Assembly (NCBI RefSeq): GCF_013426915.1
Contig: NZ_AP023183.1
Span: 62,001-126,000, forward strand
Source of the DNA: Paraburkholderia sp. PGU19
Lineage (GTDB): Bacteria > Pseudomonadota > Gammaproteobacteria > Burkholderiales > Burkholderiaceae
Length of the DNA stretch: 64,000 bases
Direction of reading: 5' to 3'
In this document: in pieces, positions 36,801 through 46,567 of the stretch
Numbering within the stretch: the first letter of the stretch is position 1
Layout of the letters: each line of letters begins with the position of its first letter
The notes under the pieces: generated by a model
What the model was told of the DNA's origin: nothing
The model's database searches: none
What the model saw: only the letters and a program-made list of their open reading frames with translations
Program-made: the position numbers and the translations under genes

Positions 36801-37929
36801 CTACTTGCGCCTGGTTCTGAGTTGTGGAGGCGGTTAGGCCCGTGAGGTTTGCGACCGCCTTCCCACCGGTCGAATCAATGCCCGACGCATGCTGGTAAAC
36901 AGCGACTGTGTAAAGGTCAGTTCGCTTGGAAAGGAAGTAGTTAGCCCCGATCGTGCCTTGATTGTAAGTTGCACCGTTGACGCCATATCCTTTCAGGTAG
37001 TTATAGGCGACGCCGAGGTGGAGGGCCGGCGTGAGTTGATAGCCGACATTGACTTCAATGTCGTGGAATCTTGCATCGCCGCCTGCGCCGGTAGCCGGGA
37101 GACCCGGTAGCGTCCCGATATCCTTGAACTGCGTGTTGCTGTAGGCAACGCCGATCGTTGCAGCGCCAACGGCATAAGAAGCGCCTGCGACGAAGATCTG
37201 CTGTGTTTTCGCGGACGCATAGCCGGAATACACGCGGCTTGCAGTCATGTTGGAACCCGTAGTGCTTGAACCCGCGGTATTGCCAAAATAGGAGAAGTTA
37301 GGATCCCGCGCGTTGACGAAAGCGGCGCCAAGCGTTAGTGGTCCTGAATTGTAGTTCGCCCCGACTGACCAGATCTGGTTTTGGTTGAAATTCCCAGCGA
37401 CACCGCCGAAGCTGTAGAGGCCCGCGAACGACAATCCACCGTACGACACACTGCGAAACTTGATCGCGTTGTTGACGTGGTTGCTGCCATCTGTGTTATC
37501 TACATCGCCAGGATGGGCGCTGGCGTATCCACCCCACATCTGTGCCGCCACGAACATGTAGGTCAAATCGTTAATCAAATCATATTGACGCCCGAACGTA
37601 ATGGTACCTATGTTCGATGATGAGAAACCGAGATAGGCTTGGCGTCCGAACTCGTCGCCCCCTTGACCGAGCTTTCCGTTCGCGACACTGAAGCCGTTTT
37701 CAAGCACGAAAAGTGTTTGCAGTCCGCCCCCGAGGTCCTCAGCGCCTCGCAGCCCCCAACGGTCGCCACTGAGATTTCCGGCGGCCATCGAATACTGCTT
37801 GTGGCCACCAACGTTGTTCGCATAGTTCATGCCGACGTCGATCATACCGTAGAGTGTGACGCTGTTCTGAGCATGTGCCGTAGATGCGAACGAGGCTATG
37901 AGGGCCGCCGCAATCAAGGACTTTTTCAT
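36775..37929 (-). CDS. Gram-negative general porin (OmpC/OpcP type)
   Basis: A 384-residue outer-membrane porin. The signal peptide MKKSLIAAALIASFASTAHA is followed by QNSVTLYGMIDVGMNYANN, and the protein ends in the beta-barrel sequence VVIGIRHRF with terminal Phe. LRGAEDLGGGL and FGRQAYLGFSS are typical of Burkholderia trimeric porins. The start at 37929 precedes the signal peptide. It is apparently a monocistronic gene next to the DUF4198/PepSY genes and convergent with the TnsA relic. Confidence 0.93.
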   Translation of the reverse strand: MKKSLIAAALIASFASTAHAQNSVTLYGMIDVGMNYANNVGGHKQYSMAAGNLSGDRWGLRGAEDLGGGLQTLFVLENGFSVANGKLGQGGDEFGRQAYLGFSSSNIGTITFGRQYDLINDLTYMFVAAQMWGGYASAHPGDVDNTDGSNHVNNAIKFRSVSYGGLSFAGLYSFGGVAGNFNQNQIWSVGANYNSGPLTLGAAFVNARDPNFSYFGNTAGSSTTGSNMTASRVYSGYASAKTQQIFVAGASYAVGAATIGVAYSNTQFKDIGTLPGLPATGAGGDARFHDIEVNVGYQLTPALHLGVAYNYLKGYGVNGATYNQGTIGANYFLSKRTDLYTVAVYQHASGIDSTGGKAVANLTGLTASTTQNQAQVVIGIRHRF

Positions 37930-38122
37930 ATGAATGTTTTGTGGTTGGATAAAAAAAATCTTCACTGTCTCACTCCAAACTTTTCGACAATCAGCGAGGT
38001 CACGCGGCCGGCCCCTGGACGACTCTTATTGGATCTCCGGGCACAGTCGAGAGCCTGCAGAAAGCAGGTGCAAACCCCTTCGTCACGCTGGTTGCAGTGC
38101 AGCGCTTCCGGGAAAGATGAAA

Positions 38123-38148
38123 ACGCCGGCAACCAGAGTTGCCGGCGT
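38123..38148 (-). terminator. Intrinsic terminator downstream of the DUF4198 gene
   Basis: An 11-bp perfect inverted repeat ACGCCGGCAAC/GTTGCCGGCGT with a 4-base loop, followed on the minus strand by TTTTCATC. It would end minus-strand transcription from 38163-39069 before the porin gene. Confidence 0.8.
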
Positions 38149-38162
38149 CCAGGGACGCCTCC

Positions 38163-38297
38163 TTACCTGACGACGAAGCGCGCGCTGCTCGTCGACCTGT
38201 CTTCCATCTTCACAAGAGCGATCACCTTGTCGCCCTCGACAAGCTTGACGCCGCGAGCGGCAGCAGCAAGTGCGGCCAGGCCGGAAATTCGTTTCAT
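38163..38297 (-). CDS. Possible 44-residue protein
   Basis: A small frame, MKRISGLAALAAAARGVKLV... ending STSSARFVVR, lies 28 bp downstream of the DUF4198 gene and directly before the terminator. No Shine-Dalgarno sequence is visible, so it may be translated by coupling or not at all. No family recognised. Confidence 0.35.
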   Translation of the reverse strand: MKRISGLAALAAAARGVKLVEGDKVIALVKMEDRSTSSARFVVR

Positions 38298-38325
38298 GGG
38301 AGGAGGTCCGGCAGATAACGGCTGA

Positions 38326-39069
38326 TCATTCGGGCAGGTGCTGCAGCATGAACGACAGTGTGGCCTCATGCTCGTCGCTGTTCGTCTTCGCTGGTTCCGA
38401 CGGCGGCGAATCGAATTTCGCAACGACTACGTTCAGGCCCTGGTTGCGCACCTTGATCGTCACGGTGCCGTCGGCGCCGGTCTTCAGCGGTTTGGAATCG
38501 GGGTCGTTGAGGAGGTCTGGCTGCACCTCGGCGCCGGGCGCAGGCTTGCCGTCGTAGAGCACCAGAACCGTGAGTGGCTGGCCCATCTGATCCGGCAGGT
38601 GTTTGTCGACCGGCACGATCTGCAGCTTCTGCCCGGGCAGTAAGGGCATCGCCCCATCCAGAGACCGGCGCAGATGCACCCCGTACTTGAATGTGTGCAA
38701 GCTGATCGTGGCGTTGGGCACCTCGTCCTTGCCCTTGTTGAGCCACTTGCCGTCCGCCGTCTTGCTCCACAGGCCGTTATCCATGATCCCGGCAACGATT
38801 GCCGGCTGGTTGTCGGTATTCACCACGAGCAGCGGGCCGCTGGGCGTGAGCTGCGTGGAAACCTCCTTGCCCTGCTCGTCGTAGGCCTTGACGCTCTTCA
38901 CCTTGGGCTGGCGCTTGAGGACATCCAGGTCGTCGCCGCCGAGGCCGTAGATCAGCGCCAGCTGGTTCGAGCGCTGCGCAAACCAGATGCCATGGGCCTG
39001 CGCCAGGCTGGCCGCGCCCATGCCTGCAACTATGCTTGCCACGACAGCAAGCTTTCCGGTGATCCTCAT
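38326..39069 (-). CDS. DUF4198-family periplasmic protein
   Basis: A 247-residue secreted protein. The signal peptide MRITGKLAVVASIVAGMGAASLAQA is followed by HGIWFAQRSNQLALIYGLG, typical of DUF4198 (His directly after the cleavage site). The middle has PVDKHLPDQMGQPLTVLVLY and the C-terminal half an Ig-like fold with GADGTVTIKVRNQGLNVVVA. Such proteins commonly accompany PepSY and TonB-receptor genes for metal uptake; the metal is unknown. It lies 72 bp downstream of the PepSY fusion and is probably cotranscribed. Confidence 0.88.
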   Translation of the reverse strand: MRITGKLAVVASIVAGMGAASLAQAHGIWFAQRSNQLALIYGLGGDDLDVLKRQPKVKSVKAYDEQGKEVSTQLTPSGPLLVVNTDNQPAIVAGIMDNGLWSKTADGKWLNKGKDEVPNATISLHTFKYGVHLRRSLDGAMPLLPGQKLQIVPVDKHLPDQMGQPLTVLVLYDGKPAPGAEVQPDLLNDPDSKPLKTGADGTVTIKVRNQGLNVVVAKFDSPPSEPAKTNSDEHEATLSFMLQHLPE

Positions 39070-39141
39070 TTGTGTCTCCTTTCAGTGGTTGGAAAAAAGC
39101 GATTTTGTTTACTGTTTTGCCGACGGTGCCTGCCTTTCCAT

Positions 39142-41196
39142 CTACAGATCGAGTACCAGCGTCCGGCTATTGGCACGCGAACAGCAGGGAGCGAAGCGAT
39201 CGTTCCTATTTTTCTCGTCGTCGGAGAGAAACACGTCGCGATGCTGCGGTTCGCCTTCCAGCACGCGCGTCACACAGGTGCCGCAGACGCCTTGTTCGCA
39301 GGACGCCGCAATATGGATTCCGCAATCGGCCAAAGCAGCCATTACCGTCTTGTCGGTCGGGATACGAATAGTCTTGCCAGTGCTTGCAATCGTGACGTCG
39401 AATTCGACATTGCTGTCGGATTCCCTGCGTTCAACGCTGAAATATTCCCTGTGCATACGGGTTTTGTGCCAGCCTTTTTCCAATGCGGTGTCGATGACTG
39501 CATTCATGAATGCTTCGCCGCCGCATACGTATAAGTGCATTTCGGCATCGTGCGTTTCGAGAAGCGCGGCTAGATCGAGTCGTTGCTGTTTCTGGTCTTC
39601 CGTGAAGTGGAAGAAAACGTGGTCGGCGAATTTCGAGCGCTTGATGCGGTCGACAAAGGCTGCGCGCGCCGGCGAGCGCGCAAAGTAATGCATTTTGAAA
39701 TCGGCTCTGAGACCAGCCAGGTGTTCCGCCATGCAAAGAATCGGCGTAATACCGATACCACCCGCGATGAGCAGGGAGTGCCTTGCGGATTCCACGAGCG
39801 GGAAGTGATTTTTCGGCGCGCTGACATCAATTAAGTCGCCTTCCTTGACATGCTCATGCATGGCCCGCGACCCACCGCGCGTCGGTTCCGCCCGCATGAC
39901 GGCAATGAGATAGCGATGTCTTTCCCCAGGAGGATTGCACAGTGAGTATTGTCGAACCTTTCCTCCGGCTACATGAACATCAATGTGGGAACCGGCCGTA
40001 AAGGGCGGCAGCGCTTTTCCGGCAGGGTCGACAAGTTCAAAAGATTGAATGTTCTCCGCTTCGGCTTTTTTCCTGGCCACTTTCAACGTGAGAGTGGTTC
40101 GGGGCGACACGGGAGCCCGCGGAGGGCGTTTGCGGCGTAGATAACTGCCGATGCCGGCGTAAGCCAATACCGGTACAGAGAGCATGCCGATCAGTTGCAG
40201 CACTTGAATAAATCCCCCGCTCAGCCATCCGTAATGCAGCGCAAGCGCCGTCAGGTAAATCCGGTGACCTAAGCTGTTCTCGGCATATGAAGTAAAGCGC
40301 AACACTTTGCCCGTTCTCGGATCGAGACTGACATAGGAAAACGCATTTACATGAGGTGCGTCGCGTGCGACAAGATCGATGTTGAAAGCATCCCCGGCCT
40401 TGCCAGGGTAGCGAATGCGAGCATATTTTGGTTGCGGCACCAATGCCTGTGCGCGTTGCCAGAGCGCCTCGACTGGCAGGCTTTGCGTATGGGCCTGCAC
40501 GACCGATCCGGGAGAAGGTGCGGGGGGCTTCGAGGCCGTCAGTGTGTAGAGCGCATCCCTCACGAATTGAAACGATTGCAGCGCGCCGGTGAGCGCGGAC
40601 GCAAGTACGATGAGGCTGACATAGACACCAAGCGTTTTGTGCAGATTGAGCCAGCGCGCGCGACCGGTGAGGTTGGACTTGATCCTGACGGCGCGCCTGC
40701 GTTTGCGCAAGGCCTCTGGAATCCACACAGCTAGGCCGCCACCGACCAGGACAATCGCGAATGTCAGCGCGAGCGTTCCAGCAACGACGCTTCCATTTTC
40801 CAGAAACTGAAAGCTGTGCAGGCTGGCCATCGTACCGAACAGGCCGCCGTAGCGATCCTCGCTTCCACGCACTTCGCCAGTGCATGGATTGACGTAGTAC
40901 CACCGGTTGTCGCTCAAAAGAACGCGCGTGCTGGAATCCGCGTCGTCGTATATGCGCAGCTGCTTTGGCCGGCCTGCGACTGGATTAGAAGCGCTGGCAT
41001 TGGCAATCAACGTATCGAGCGGTAGCCGCTGTTTGCACGATGCGACTTTTAGTAGATCGTGGTAGATGACGGGTTCGAGTGGCGCTCGAAACAGCATGCC
41101 CGCGCCGGTAACCGCCACCATGACGACGAACAGACCGATGCTCAGGCCTGTCATGCGATGTAACTGAAGAATTCGCTCACGTAGAGATACACGCAT
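39142..41196 (-). CDS. PepSY-TM / ferredoxin-NADP reductase / [2Fe-2S] fusion
   Basis: A protein of about 684 residues. The first 370 residues form a PepSY-associated membrane domain with helices at about 15-35, 155-175, 200-220 and 350-370 (LHRMTGLSIGLFVV, WLNLHKTLGVYVSL). Then follow an FAD/NADPH reductase domain (RQYSLCNPPGE, LLIAGGIGITPILCMAEHL, MHLYVCGGEAFM) and a plant-type [2Fe-2S] domain (CEQGVCGTCVTRV plus CC near the end). It would move electrons from NAD(P)H across or to the membrane, plausibly to reduce ferric chelates or haem, as other PepSY reductases do. Start 41196 is preferred over 41250 because GGGGGG precedes it. Confidence 0.9.
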   Translation of the reverse strand: MRVSLRERILQLHRMTGLSIGLFVVMVAVTGAGMLFRAPLEPVIYHDLLKVASCKQRLPLDTLIANASASNPVAGRPKQLRIYDDADSSTRVLLSDNRWYYVNPCTGEVRGSEDRYGGLFGTMASLHSFQFLENGSVVAGTLALTFAIVLVGGGLAVWIPEALRKRRRAVRIKSNLTGRARWLNLHKTLGVYVSLIVLASALTGALQSFQFVRDALYTLTASKPPAPSPGSVVQAHTQSLPVEALWQRAQALVPQPKYARIRYPGKAGDAFNIDLVARDAPHVNAFSYVSLDPRTGKVLRFTSYAENSLGHRIYLTALALHYGWLSGGFIQVLQLIGMLSVPVLAYAGIGSYLRRKRPPRAPVSPRTTLTLKVARKKAEAENIQSFELVDPAGKALPPFTAGSHIDVHVAGGKVRQYSLCNPPGERHRYLIAVMRAEPTRGGSRAMHEHVKEGDLIDVSAPKNHFPLVESARHSLLIAGGIGITPILCMAEHLAGLRADFKMHYFARSPARAAFVDRIKRSKFADHVFFHFTEDQKQQRLDLAALLETHDAEMHLYVCGGEAFMNAVIDTALEKGWHKTRMHREYFSVERRESDSNVEFDVTIASTGKTIRIPTDKTVMAALADCGIHIAASCEQGVCGTCVTRVLEGEPQHRDVFLSDDEKNRNDRFAPCCSRANSRTLVLDL

Positions 41197-41536
41197 AGAC
41201 CCCCCAATAACTGGAATGACGTTGGCTTTGATTGCCAGCCATCGGCTCAACGATGGCTGCTGCTATGGATGAGGCGGCGTGCAGCGCCACCAGTCGCTCG
41301 AGATCAGATGCGAGGTGCGCGCCCCACGTGGGCTGGTTCATGGAGGAGGCCATGTCTGGCAGGCTGTGGGTATGAGGCAGATGATCAACGCCCGGCAGTA
41401 TCATCGTTGCGAATATCTTGCGAATAGCAACCATGCCTTCTGCCGAGATGTCGCCCAAACAGTCTGTTAGGAGTAAACCCAATAAAACAGGAATCCAAAG
41501 TAATATTCTATGATGCTTGATGTCTGTAAGATCCAT
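41177..41536 (-). CDS. Small membrane-anchored hypothetical protein
   Basis: A 119-residue frame with one N-terminal hydrophobic segment (HRILLWIPVLLGLLLTDCLG) and a His-containing middle (GVDHLPHTHSLPDMASS). It overlaps the start of the PepSY fusion by about 20 bp, which suggests translational coupling. No family recognised. It may be an accessory protein of the reductase, or a spurious frame. Confidence 0.45.
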   Translation of the reverse strand: MDLTDIKHHRILLWIPVLLGLLLTDCLGDISAEGMVAIRKIFATMILPGVDHLPHTHSLPDMASSMNQPTWGAHLASDLERLVALHAASSIAAAIVEPMAGNQSQRHSSYWGVYACIST

Positions 41537-41615
41537 GATCTCCTGGCGCGCTTCGACTTAAGGCTTTGTTCGATGGCAAGACTTGACAGTACGCGTGCCC
41601 GCGGTGAACCTATGA

Positions 41616-41645
41616 GTCCAATTCAAAAAGTTTGATAGGTCCAAT
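41616..41645 (-). promoter_or_regulatory. Direct repeats at the start of the MocR gene
   Basis: On the minus strand ATTGGAC occurs at 41639-41645 and 41616-41622, 23 bp apart (about two helical turns), within the divergent gap and overlapping the MocR start codon. Spaced direct repeats are a common binding pattern of MocR regulators, so autoregulation and control of the divergent genes are plausible. Confidence 0.4.
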
Positions 41646-43113
41646 GGCTGACTCGTTACTTGCTGACCTCCTGATCGGCCGTCTCTGTCGGGACGGCTCC
41701 GTACCCCTACAGATCCAGATCGCGAACGGGATCCGAGACGCGGTATCCGACGGCACCCTGAAGGCTTCCGTACGTTTGCCGTCTTCCCGAACGCTCGCGG
41801 CGGCACTAGGGGTCTCCCGAATAACCGTTGTAACGGCTTATGAAAGGCTGTCGGCCGACGGCTATCTCCATACCGATTCCACGAGCGGTACGCTTGTCTC
41901 CGACAAGCTGCCGCAATCGATGAAGCCGGCGCGTCGGGAATCAACCGCGCGAACCCTGTCCGAGCGCGGAGAGCAACTGATACGCGCTCCTGGGGGTATC
42001 CAGGAACGCAAGGGGGCGTTCGTGCCGGGTGTCTGCGATACGGATTATTTTCCTTATCAGATATGGAGGCGTATCCAGAATCGCTATCTCGGGGAGCAGC
42101 ATGCGGACCTCATGGGCTACTCCAATCCAGGCGGATATCTCCCGTTGCGCCGCGCGCTGTCGGAGTATTTGCGAGTATCGCGCGCGGTTCGAGCCTCCCC
42201 GGAGCAGATCATCATAACAATGGGGAGCAATCAGTCGCTTGACCTTTGCTCACGCATTCTGGCCGACGTGGGTGAACTGGCCTATGTTGAAAACCCTTGC
42301 CACTGGGCAACGCCAATCCTGTTGCGCGCCAACGGGCTGGAAGTGGAGGCTATTGCTGTCGACAGTAACGGGATGAAGCTCGAACGATGTTTGCGCCGAC
42401 CTCGACTCGTAGTGATGACCCCATCGCATCAGTTTCCAATGGGGGTGACGTTGTCGGACGAACGGCGTGCCCGTTTGCACGCGGGCGCTGCGCGGTGGGA
42501 CGCATTCGTTCTGGAAGACGACTATGACAGTGAATTCCGATATGACCAGCGTCCGCTTCCGTCTCTTCAAGGCGTCGATGAAAACGGCCGTATCATTCTG
42601 ATGGGAACGTTTAGTAAGGTAATGTACCCCGGCATGAGGCTCAGCTATATAGTCGTTCCGCCCGACCTGGTCGATTCCTTCGCAGCCGCTTCGTTGCGCT
42701 TATACAGACCAGGGCACCTTTCCTTGCAGGCAGCGATGACAGACTTTATTGCGGACGGTCATTTCTCGACGCACATTCGGCGGATGCGCGATATCTATGG
42801 TGCAAGACAATCGGAATTGCTCCGGTGTCTAGACCAGTGCTTTGGCGATGCACTTGAAACATCACGGAACGCGGCGGGCCTGCATATGACAATCAGGATC
42901 CGGGATCTGGTTGACTTCGATACGACTGTATCGCGATCGCTTGAACAGGGAATTTACCTTCGCAGGCTGCACACGTTCAATCAAGGCGATCCAGGATTTC
43001 GTGACGGATTTCTGTTGGGGTTCGGCGCGCTCGATATCGAAGCCATCCGTCCGGCTGTGCAGACCTTCGCACGCATCGTCGAGAGCGTGATGTCTGTGCC
43101 GGATTCGCGGTAG
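41644..43113 (+). CDS. MocR/PdxR-type GntR regulator with aminotransferase domain
   Basis: A 489-residue protein. The N-terminal winged helix PLQIQIANGIRDAVSDGTLKA, then LPSSRTLAAALGVSRITVVTAYERL, is GntR type. From about residue 115 a fold-type I aminotransferase domain carries the cofactor-binding YENPCHWATPILLR, LEDDYDSEFRY and Lys in GTFSKVMYPGMRLSY. MocR proteins sense pyridoxal phosphate or amino-compound adducts. It is divergent from the small membrane protein and PepSY genes. Confidence 0.92.
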   Translation: MADSLLADLLIGRLCRDGSVPLQIQIANGIRDAVSDGTLKASVRLPSSRTLAAALGVSRITVVTAYERLSADGYLHTDSTSGTLVSDKLPQSMKPARRESTARTLSERGEQLIRAPGGIQERKGAFVPGVCDTDYFPYQIWRRIQNRYLGEQHADLMGYSNPGGYLPLRRALSEYLRVSRAVRASPEQIIITMGSNQSLDLCSRILADVGELAYVENPCHWATPILLRANGLEVEAIAVDSNGMKLERCLRRPRLVVMTPSHQFPMGVTLSDERRARLHAGAARWDAFVLEDDYDSEFRYDQRPLPSLQGVDENGRIILMGTFSKVMYPGMRLSYIVVPPDLVDSFAAASLRLYRPGHLSLQAAMTDFIADGHFSTHIRRMRDIYGARQSELLRCLDQCFGDALETSRNAAGLHMTIRIRDLVDFDTTVSRSLEQGIYLRRLHTFNQGDPGFRDGFLLGFGALDIEAIRPAVQTFARIVESVMSVPDSR

Positions 43114-44026
43114 TGCCTCTCAGACACTTCTCGGCAAGCGTCGTACAGCTAGTCGAGGCATTGAGATTTTATCCAAAGGAATGGTCAGGTCTTTTCCCAT
43201 TCCACTTCAGGATCTCTCCGATGTAGGACCGGCCCCCCGACTCCGGCATGCTTCGAAATTGAGGCGAATCGGTGGGCAGGAGCAGCCTGTCGAGCGTATG
43301 CCTGGCCAGGCATAGGCGTCATGCGAAGTCATCACGGGCCATGCCTGGCCGTTTCATTGCGAAGCGCAGAAAGTCCCGCTGAGCGAGGTCCGAAATTCTT
43401 TCCGATGTCGCCATCGAATGCTCCTAATATCAATAAGTAAGACTACGATGTTTTCCTCGGGAATCTGAATCGACACGCATTCCACTGGCTGCACCGTCGC
43501 CTTTCCATGACGGTCGTGCTCAATATGGAGTTCGCACATAACCTTGTGCGTTATTACCTGGTCAGCTGTGCACCGCGCGAGCTGTGATGCGCGCTTCGGC
43601 GCCTCTGGCTGACAGAGTGGTCGCCCGGCCGTTGGAAACCACCGGGCGCTCAAGCATTCGCGTCTTCGTGGCTGGCGGACTCCATCGATTTCCACACTTT
43701 ACCCAGCCGACCCCATCGCTCGCTCGCCGACGGTCAATAGGTTCGCCAGACTAACATCAGTACCTTGACTTACCGGAACGGCACGTCACGCTGCTTTCTG
43801 ACCTTTGCACAGCATGGACCCGGTGTCAAAACCAATGCGCCGGCAAGCTCGGTGGTGATGATTCGGCTTTGTCATTCAAAGTCGCGAAGGAACCCTAAGA
43901 TCGATGCCGTCCGGCTTGCAGCCATGAATCATCGCGGTTGTCCCCGTCAAGATGCGTGCGGTCGGCATCGATCGGCAAGTGGGTCGACATAGATCTTGAC
44001 GTCGCGAATGAGATGGAGATCGTTCG
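43114..44026. other. Intergenic stretch without a recognised gene
   Basis: About 910 bp. A 113-residue minus-strand frame at 43354-43695 and short plus-strand frames show no family similarity or convincing start. It looks like decayed sequence. Confidence 0.4.
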
Positions 44027-44431
44027 ATGGTACTGACTGACGACGCGCAATTGCATCGTCAAATACGTGCCGAAAGAAGGCGCATGTCGCAATTTGCAAT
44101 GGACTGGCGGCATTTTCTGCTGCGAGCGCTCAACCACTGTTCCGTCGCCCCGGGGCCGGAGCCGACAGGGGTTTTTGAAACGCGCTGGATCGTGGAAGAC
44201 GCCACGACAGCGCTCCGCGTTCTCAGCAGCGAATCGCTCGCAGCCTTTGCAATGAGGCGCGAGTCGTCTGCACGATGCGGCCAGTGGGTCCCGCTCGACA
44301 GCGCCTGCACCGTTACTATCTTCATTCCTCGACAATCGAGGATTTGGCCAGCTAGGCCCGGCATGATTCTCGCCCCCAGTCGCAGTCATGATCCGGGGGT
44401 GTTGTCACCGGGCCTGGTGGGTGGCTGGTGA
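44027..44431 (+). CDS. Hypothetical protein
   Basis: A 134-residue frame (MVLTDDAQLHRQIRAERRRM...) with a possible GGAG 8-9 bases upstream. No domain is recognised, and the last residues run into the left flank of the IS110 element, so the natural C-terminus may have been replaced. Confidence 0.3.
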   Translation: MVLTDDAQLHRQIRAERRRMSQFAMDWRHFLLRALNHCSVAPGPEPTGVFETRWIVEDATTALRVLSSESLAAFAMRRESSARCGQWVPLDSACTVTIFIPRQSRIWPARPGMILAPSRSHDPGVLSPGLVGGW

Positions 44432-44437
44432 TCGCTA

Positions 44438-45759
44438 ATAGGGGCTCGGCCAGGATATCTTGAGGCCGTCCGTAACGTGGATGCCGAGACTTGCCACCGA
44501 TGTTGCAGGCCAAACCGTTCAACCTGCAAAGCCTTCGATGCAAGAAAACCAACAACATAGCTCTGTCGATGTATTCGTCGGCGTCGATGTCGGCAAAGGC
44601 CACCATCACGCCGTCGCCCTCGATCGGCGCGGAAAGCGCCTTTACAACAAGGCGCTGCCCAACGATGAGGCCAAGCTGCGCGCCCTCATTACCGAACTCA
44701 AGACGCACGGCCAGCTCCTGTTCGTCGTCGATCAACCCGCCACCATCGGCGCGTTGCCCGTGGCAGTCGCCCGTGATGAAGGTGTTCTGGTCGCATATCT
44801 ACCGGGTCTGGCTATGCGCCGCATCGCCGACCTGCACGCCGGTGAAGCCAAGACTGATGCTCGCGATGCCGCCGTCATTGCTGAAGCCGCGCGCTCAATG
44901 CCGCATACGCTGCGCTCACTTCGGCTGGCCGACGAACCACTCGCCGAACTCACCATGCTGTGCGGCTTCGACGACGATCTGGCGGCCCAGATCACGCAGA
45001 CCAGCAACCGCATTCGAGGTCTGCTCACCCAGATCCATCCGGCGCTGGAAAGGGTCCTGGGGCCGCGCCTCGACCATCCGGCCGTGCTCGATCTGCTTGA
45101 GCGATACCCGTCACCCGCCGAGCTCGCCTCAGCCAGCGAGAAAGCACTCGCCAACCGCCTCACCAAACTCGCACCTCGCATGGGCAAGAGCCTGGCTGCC
45201 GACATCGTCCAGGCGCTCAGCGAACAGGCTGTGATCGTGCCCGGTACTCAGGCCGCAACCATCGTCATGCCGCGTCTTGCCCAGCAACTCGCATCCTTGC
45301 GCAAGCAACGCGAGGAGGTTGCCAGCGAAGTTGAACGTCTGGTGCATGCACACCCTCTTTGGCCGGTCCTGACCAGTATGCCGGGAGTCGGCGTCAGGAC
45401 CGCCGCCAGACTCCTCACTGAAGTCGCTCACAAAGCCTTCGCATCGGCTGCGCATCTCGCCGCCTACGCCGGCCTCGCCCCGGTGACCCGACGCTCGGGC
45501 TCGTCCATCCGTGGCGAACACCCGTCCAGACGGGGCAACAAGGTACTCAAGAGAGCGCTCTTCCTCTCGGCCTTTGCTGCCCTGCGAGACCCGATCTCAA
45601 GGGACTATTACGCGCGCAAGGTCCAGCAGGGCAAGCGCCACAATCAGGCGCTCATCGCTCTCGCTCGACGACGCTGCGACGTGCTGTTCGCCATGCTGCG
45701 CGACGGCACCCTCTACCAACCAAAATCCGCCCCTACCGCTTGACGAGTCACATAGGGGC
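44438..45759 (+). mobile_element. IS110-family element
   Basis: An intact IS110-type transposase gene is flanked by the short direct repeat ATAGGGGC at 44438-44445 and 45752-45759, a candidate core sequence at the insertion junctions. IS110-group elements lack terminal inverted repeats, so the ends are approximate. The upstream non-coding part (to 44537) is where IS110-group bridge RNA would be encoded. Confidence 0.6.
44538..45743 (+). CDS. IS110-family transposase
   Basis: A 401-residue DEDD recombinase. VFVGVDVGKGHHHAVAL holds the first Asp, KTDARDAAVIAEAARSMP the Asp pair, and LTSMPGVGVRTAARLLTEV with YAGLAPVTRRSGSS and RRGNKVLKRALFLSAFAAL forms the C-terminal Tnp domain with the Ser region. 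The start MQENQQHSS at 44538 is chosen because it begins the conserved domain. The frame is intact. It belongs to a different subgroup from the IS1111-type copy at 7797. Confidence 0.92.
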   Translation: MQENQQHSSVDVFVGVDVGKGHHHAVALDRRGKRLYNKALPNDEAKLRALITELKTHGQLLFVVDQPATIGALPVAVARDEGVLVAYLPGLAMRRIADLHAGEAKTDARDAAVIAEAARSMPHTLRSLRLADEPLAELTMLCGFDDDLAAQITQTSNRIRGLLTQIHPALERVLGPRLDHPAVLDLLERYPSPAELASASEKALANRLTKLAPRMGKSLAADIVQALSEQAVIVPGTQAATIVMPRLAQQLASLRKQREEVASEVERLVHAHPLWPVLTSMPGVGVRTAARLLTEVAHKAFASAAHLAAYAGLAPVTRRSGSSIRGEHPSRRGNKVLKRALFLSAFAALRDPISRDYYARKVQQGKRHNQALIALARRRCDVLFAMLRDGTLYQPKSAPTA

Positions 45760-46166
45760 ACCCCCCCGGGCGGCGGCACACAGCAAAAGGGAGATATGTA
45801 GACGTGAGGTTCCCGGATTGATCTGAGTTGGGTCGGAATTCTACGGCCTTTGGGAGCCAAGGACTCATGCCGCTCACACTGGCACCGCGATGCAGCGTTG
45901 CCAAAACGTTGGTTTCGCACCGCCGGAACCAATGCAAAATACTGTGTCAGGGAGTGAAAAACGCGTGGAATCTGCTGAATCATGTCATTAACCGGTGACA
46001 TGTGCGGGCCGGCTGGCGTACGATCTCGTCGTCAAGGGACGAACCAGAAGGATACCTGAATGGACGGATTCCGATCCCTGCAGGGTTGGGATGCATCGAG
46101 TGCATCAGATTGGCAGCGAGCTCTCAAGTTTGAAGTGCAACACTCCGACTCGTATAAGGTGTTGCC
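45760..46166. other. Stretch between IS110 and the IS30 remnant
   Basis: About 400 bp with no recognisable coding frame. Confidence 0.35.
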
Positions 46167-46414
46167 ATGGAAAAACGATACCAACAATTCCAGCCTGAAG
46201 AACGGCTGACGATTGCCAGCCAGCGTCTGCAGGGTTCGAGCATACGTGCCACGGCCCGTATGCCCAGGCGCTAAGCGTGGCACGACGTGTCGCTGCCCGG
46301 GGTCCCGCCAAGCTCGACCCGCAAGGGATTACATGGCGCATCGTCCTCACGCTGCTGGACTGGACACGGTCGCCTCAGCAGATAGTTACGTGGATCAGCC
46401 AGTCCCCGCGGTAG
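46167..46414 (+). pseudogene. IS30-family transposase remnant
   Basis: A 35-residue start, MEKRYQQFQPEERLTIASQR..., matches the HTH of IS30 transposases and stops at 46274. A second frame from about 46277 continues with ARGPAKLDPQGITWRIVLTL and DWTRSPQQIVTWISQ, also IS30-like, to a stop at 46414. No catalytic domain follows. Confidence 0.7.
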
Positions 46415-46567
46415 TGGCCCGGATGATGGAACCCGATCAGGCCTCCCATCTTTTTGTGCAGGTCGCGATCGCGGGGAGCGAACTTGCACCCAAACGCATG
46501 CAGAATCCAGAAGTTGACCTTGTTGGTGCTGCGTCACTCAAGGACGTGTTGCGGACGGCTTACGGTG

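Noticed and set aside
43354..43695. A 113-residue minus-strand open frame
   Set aside because: No family similarity, no clear ribosome binding site, and it is set in a decayed region.
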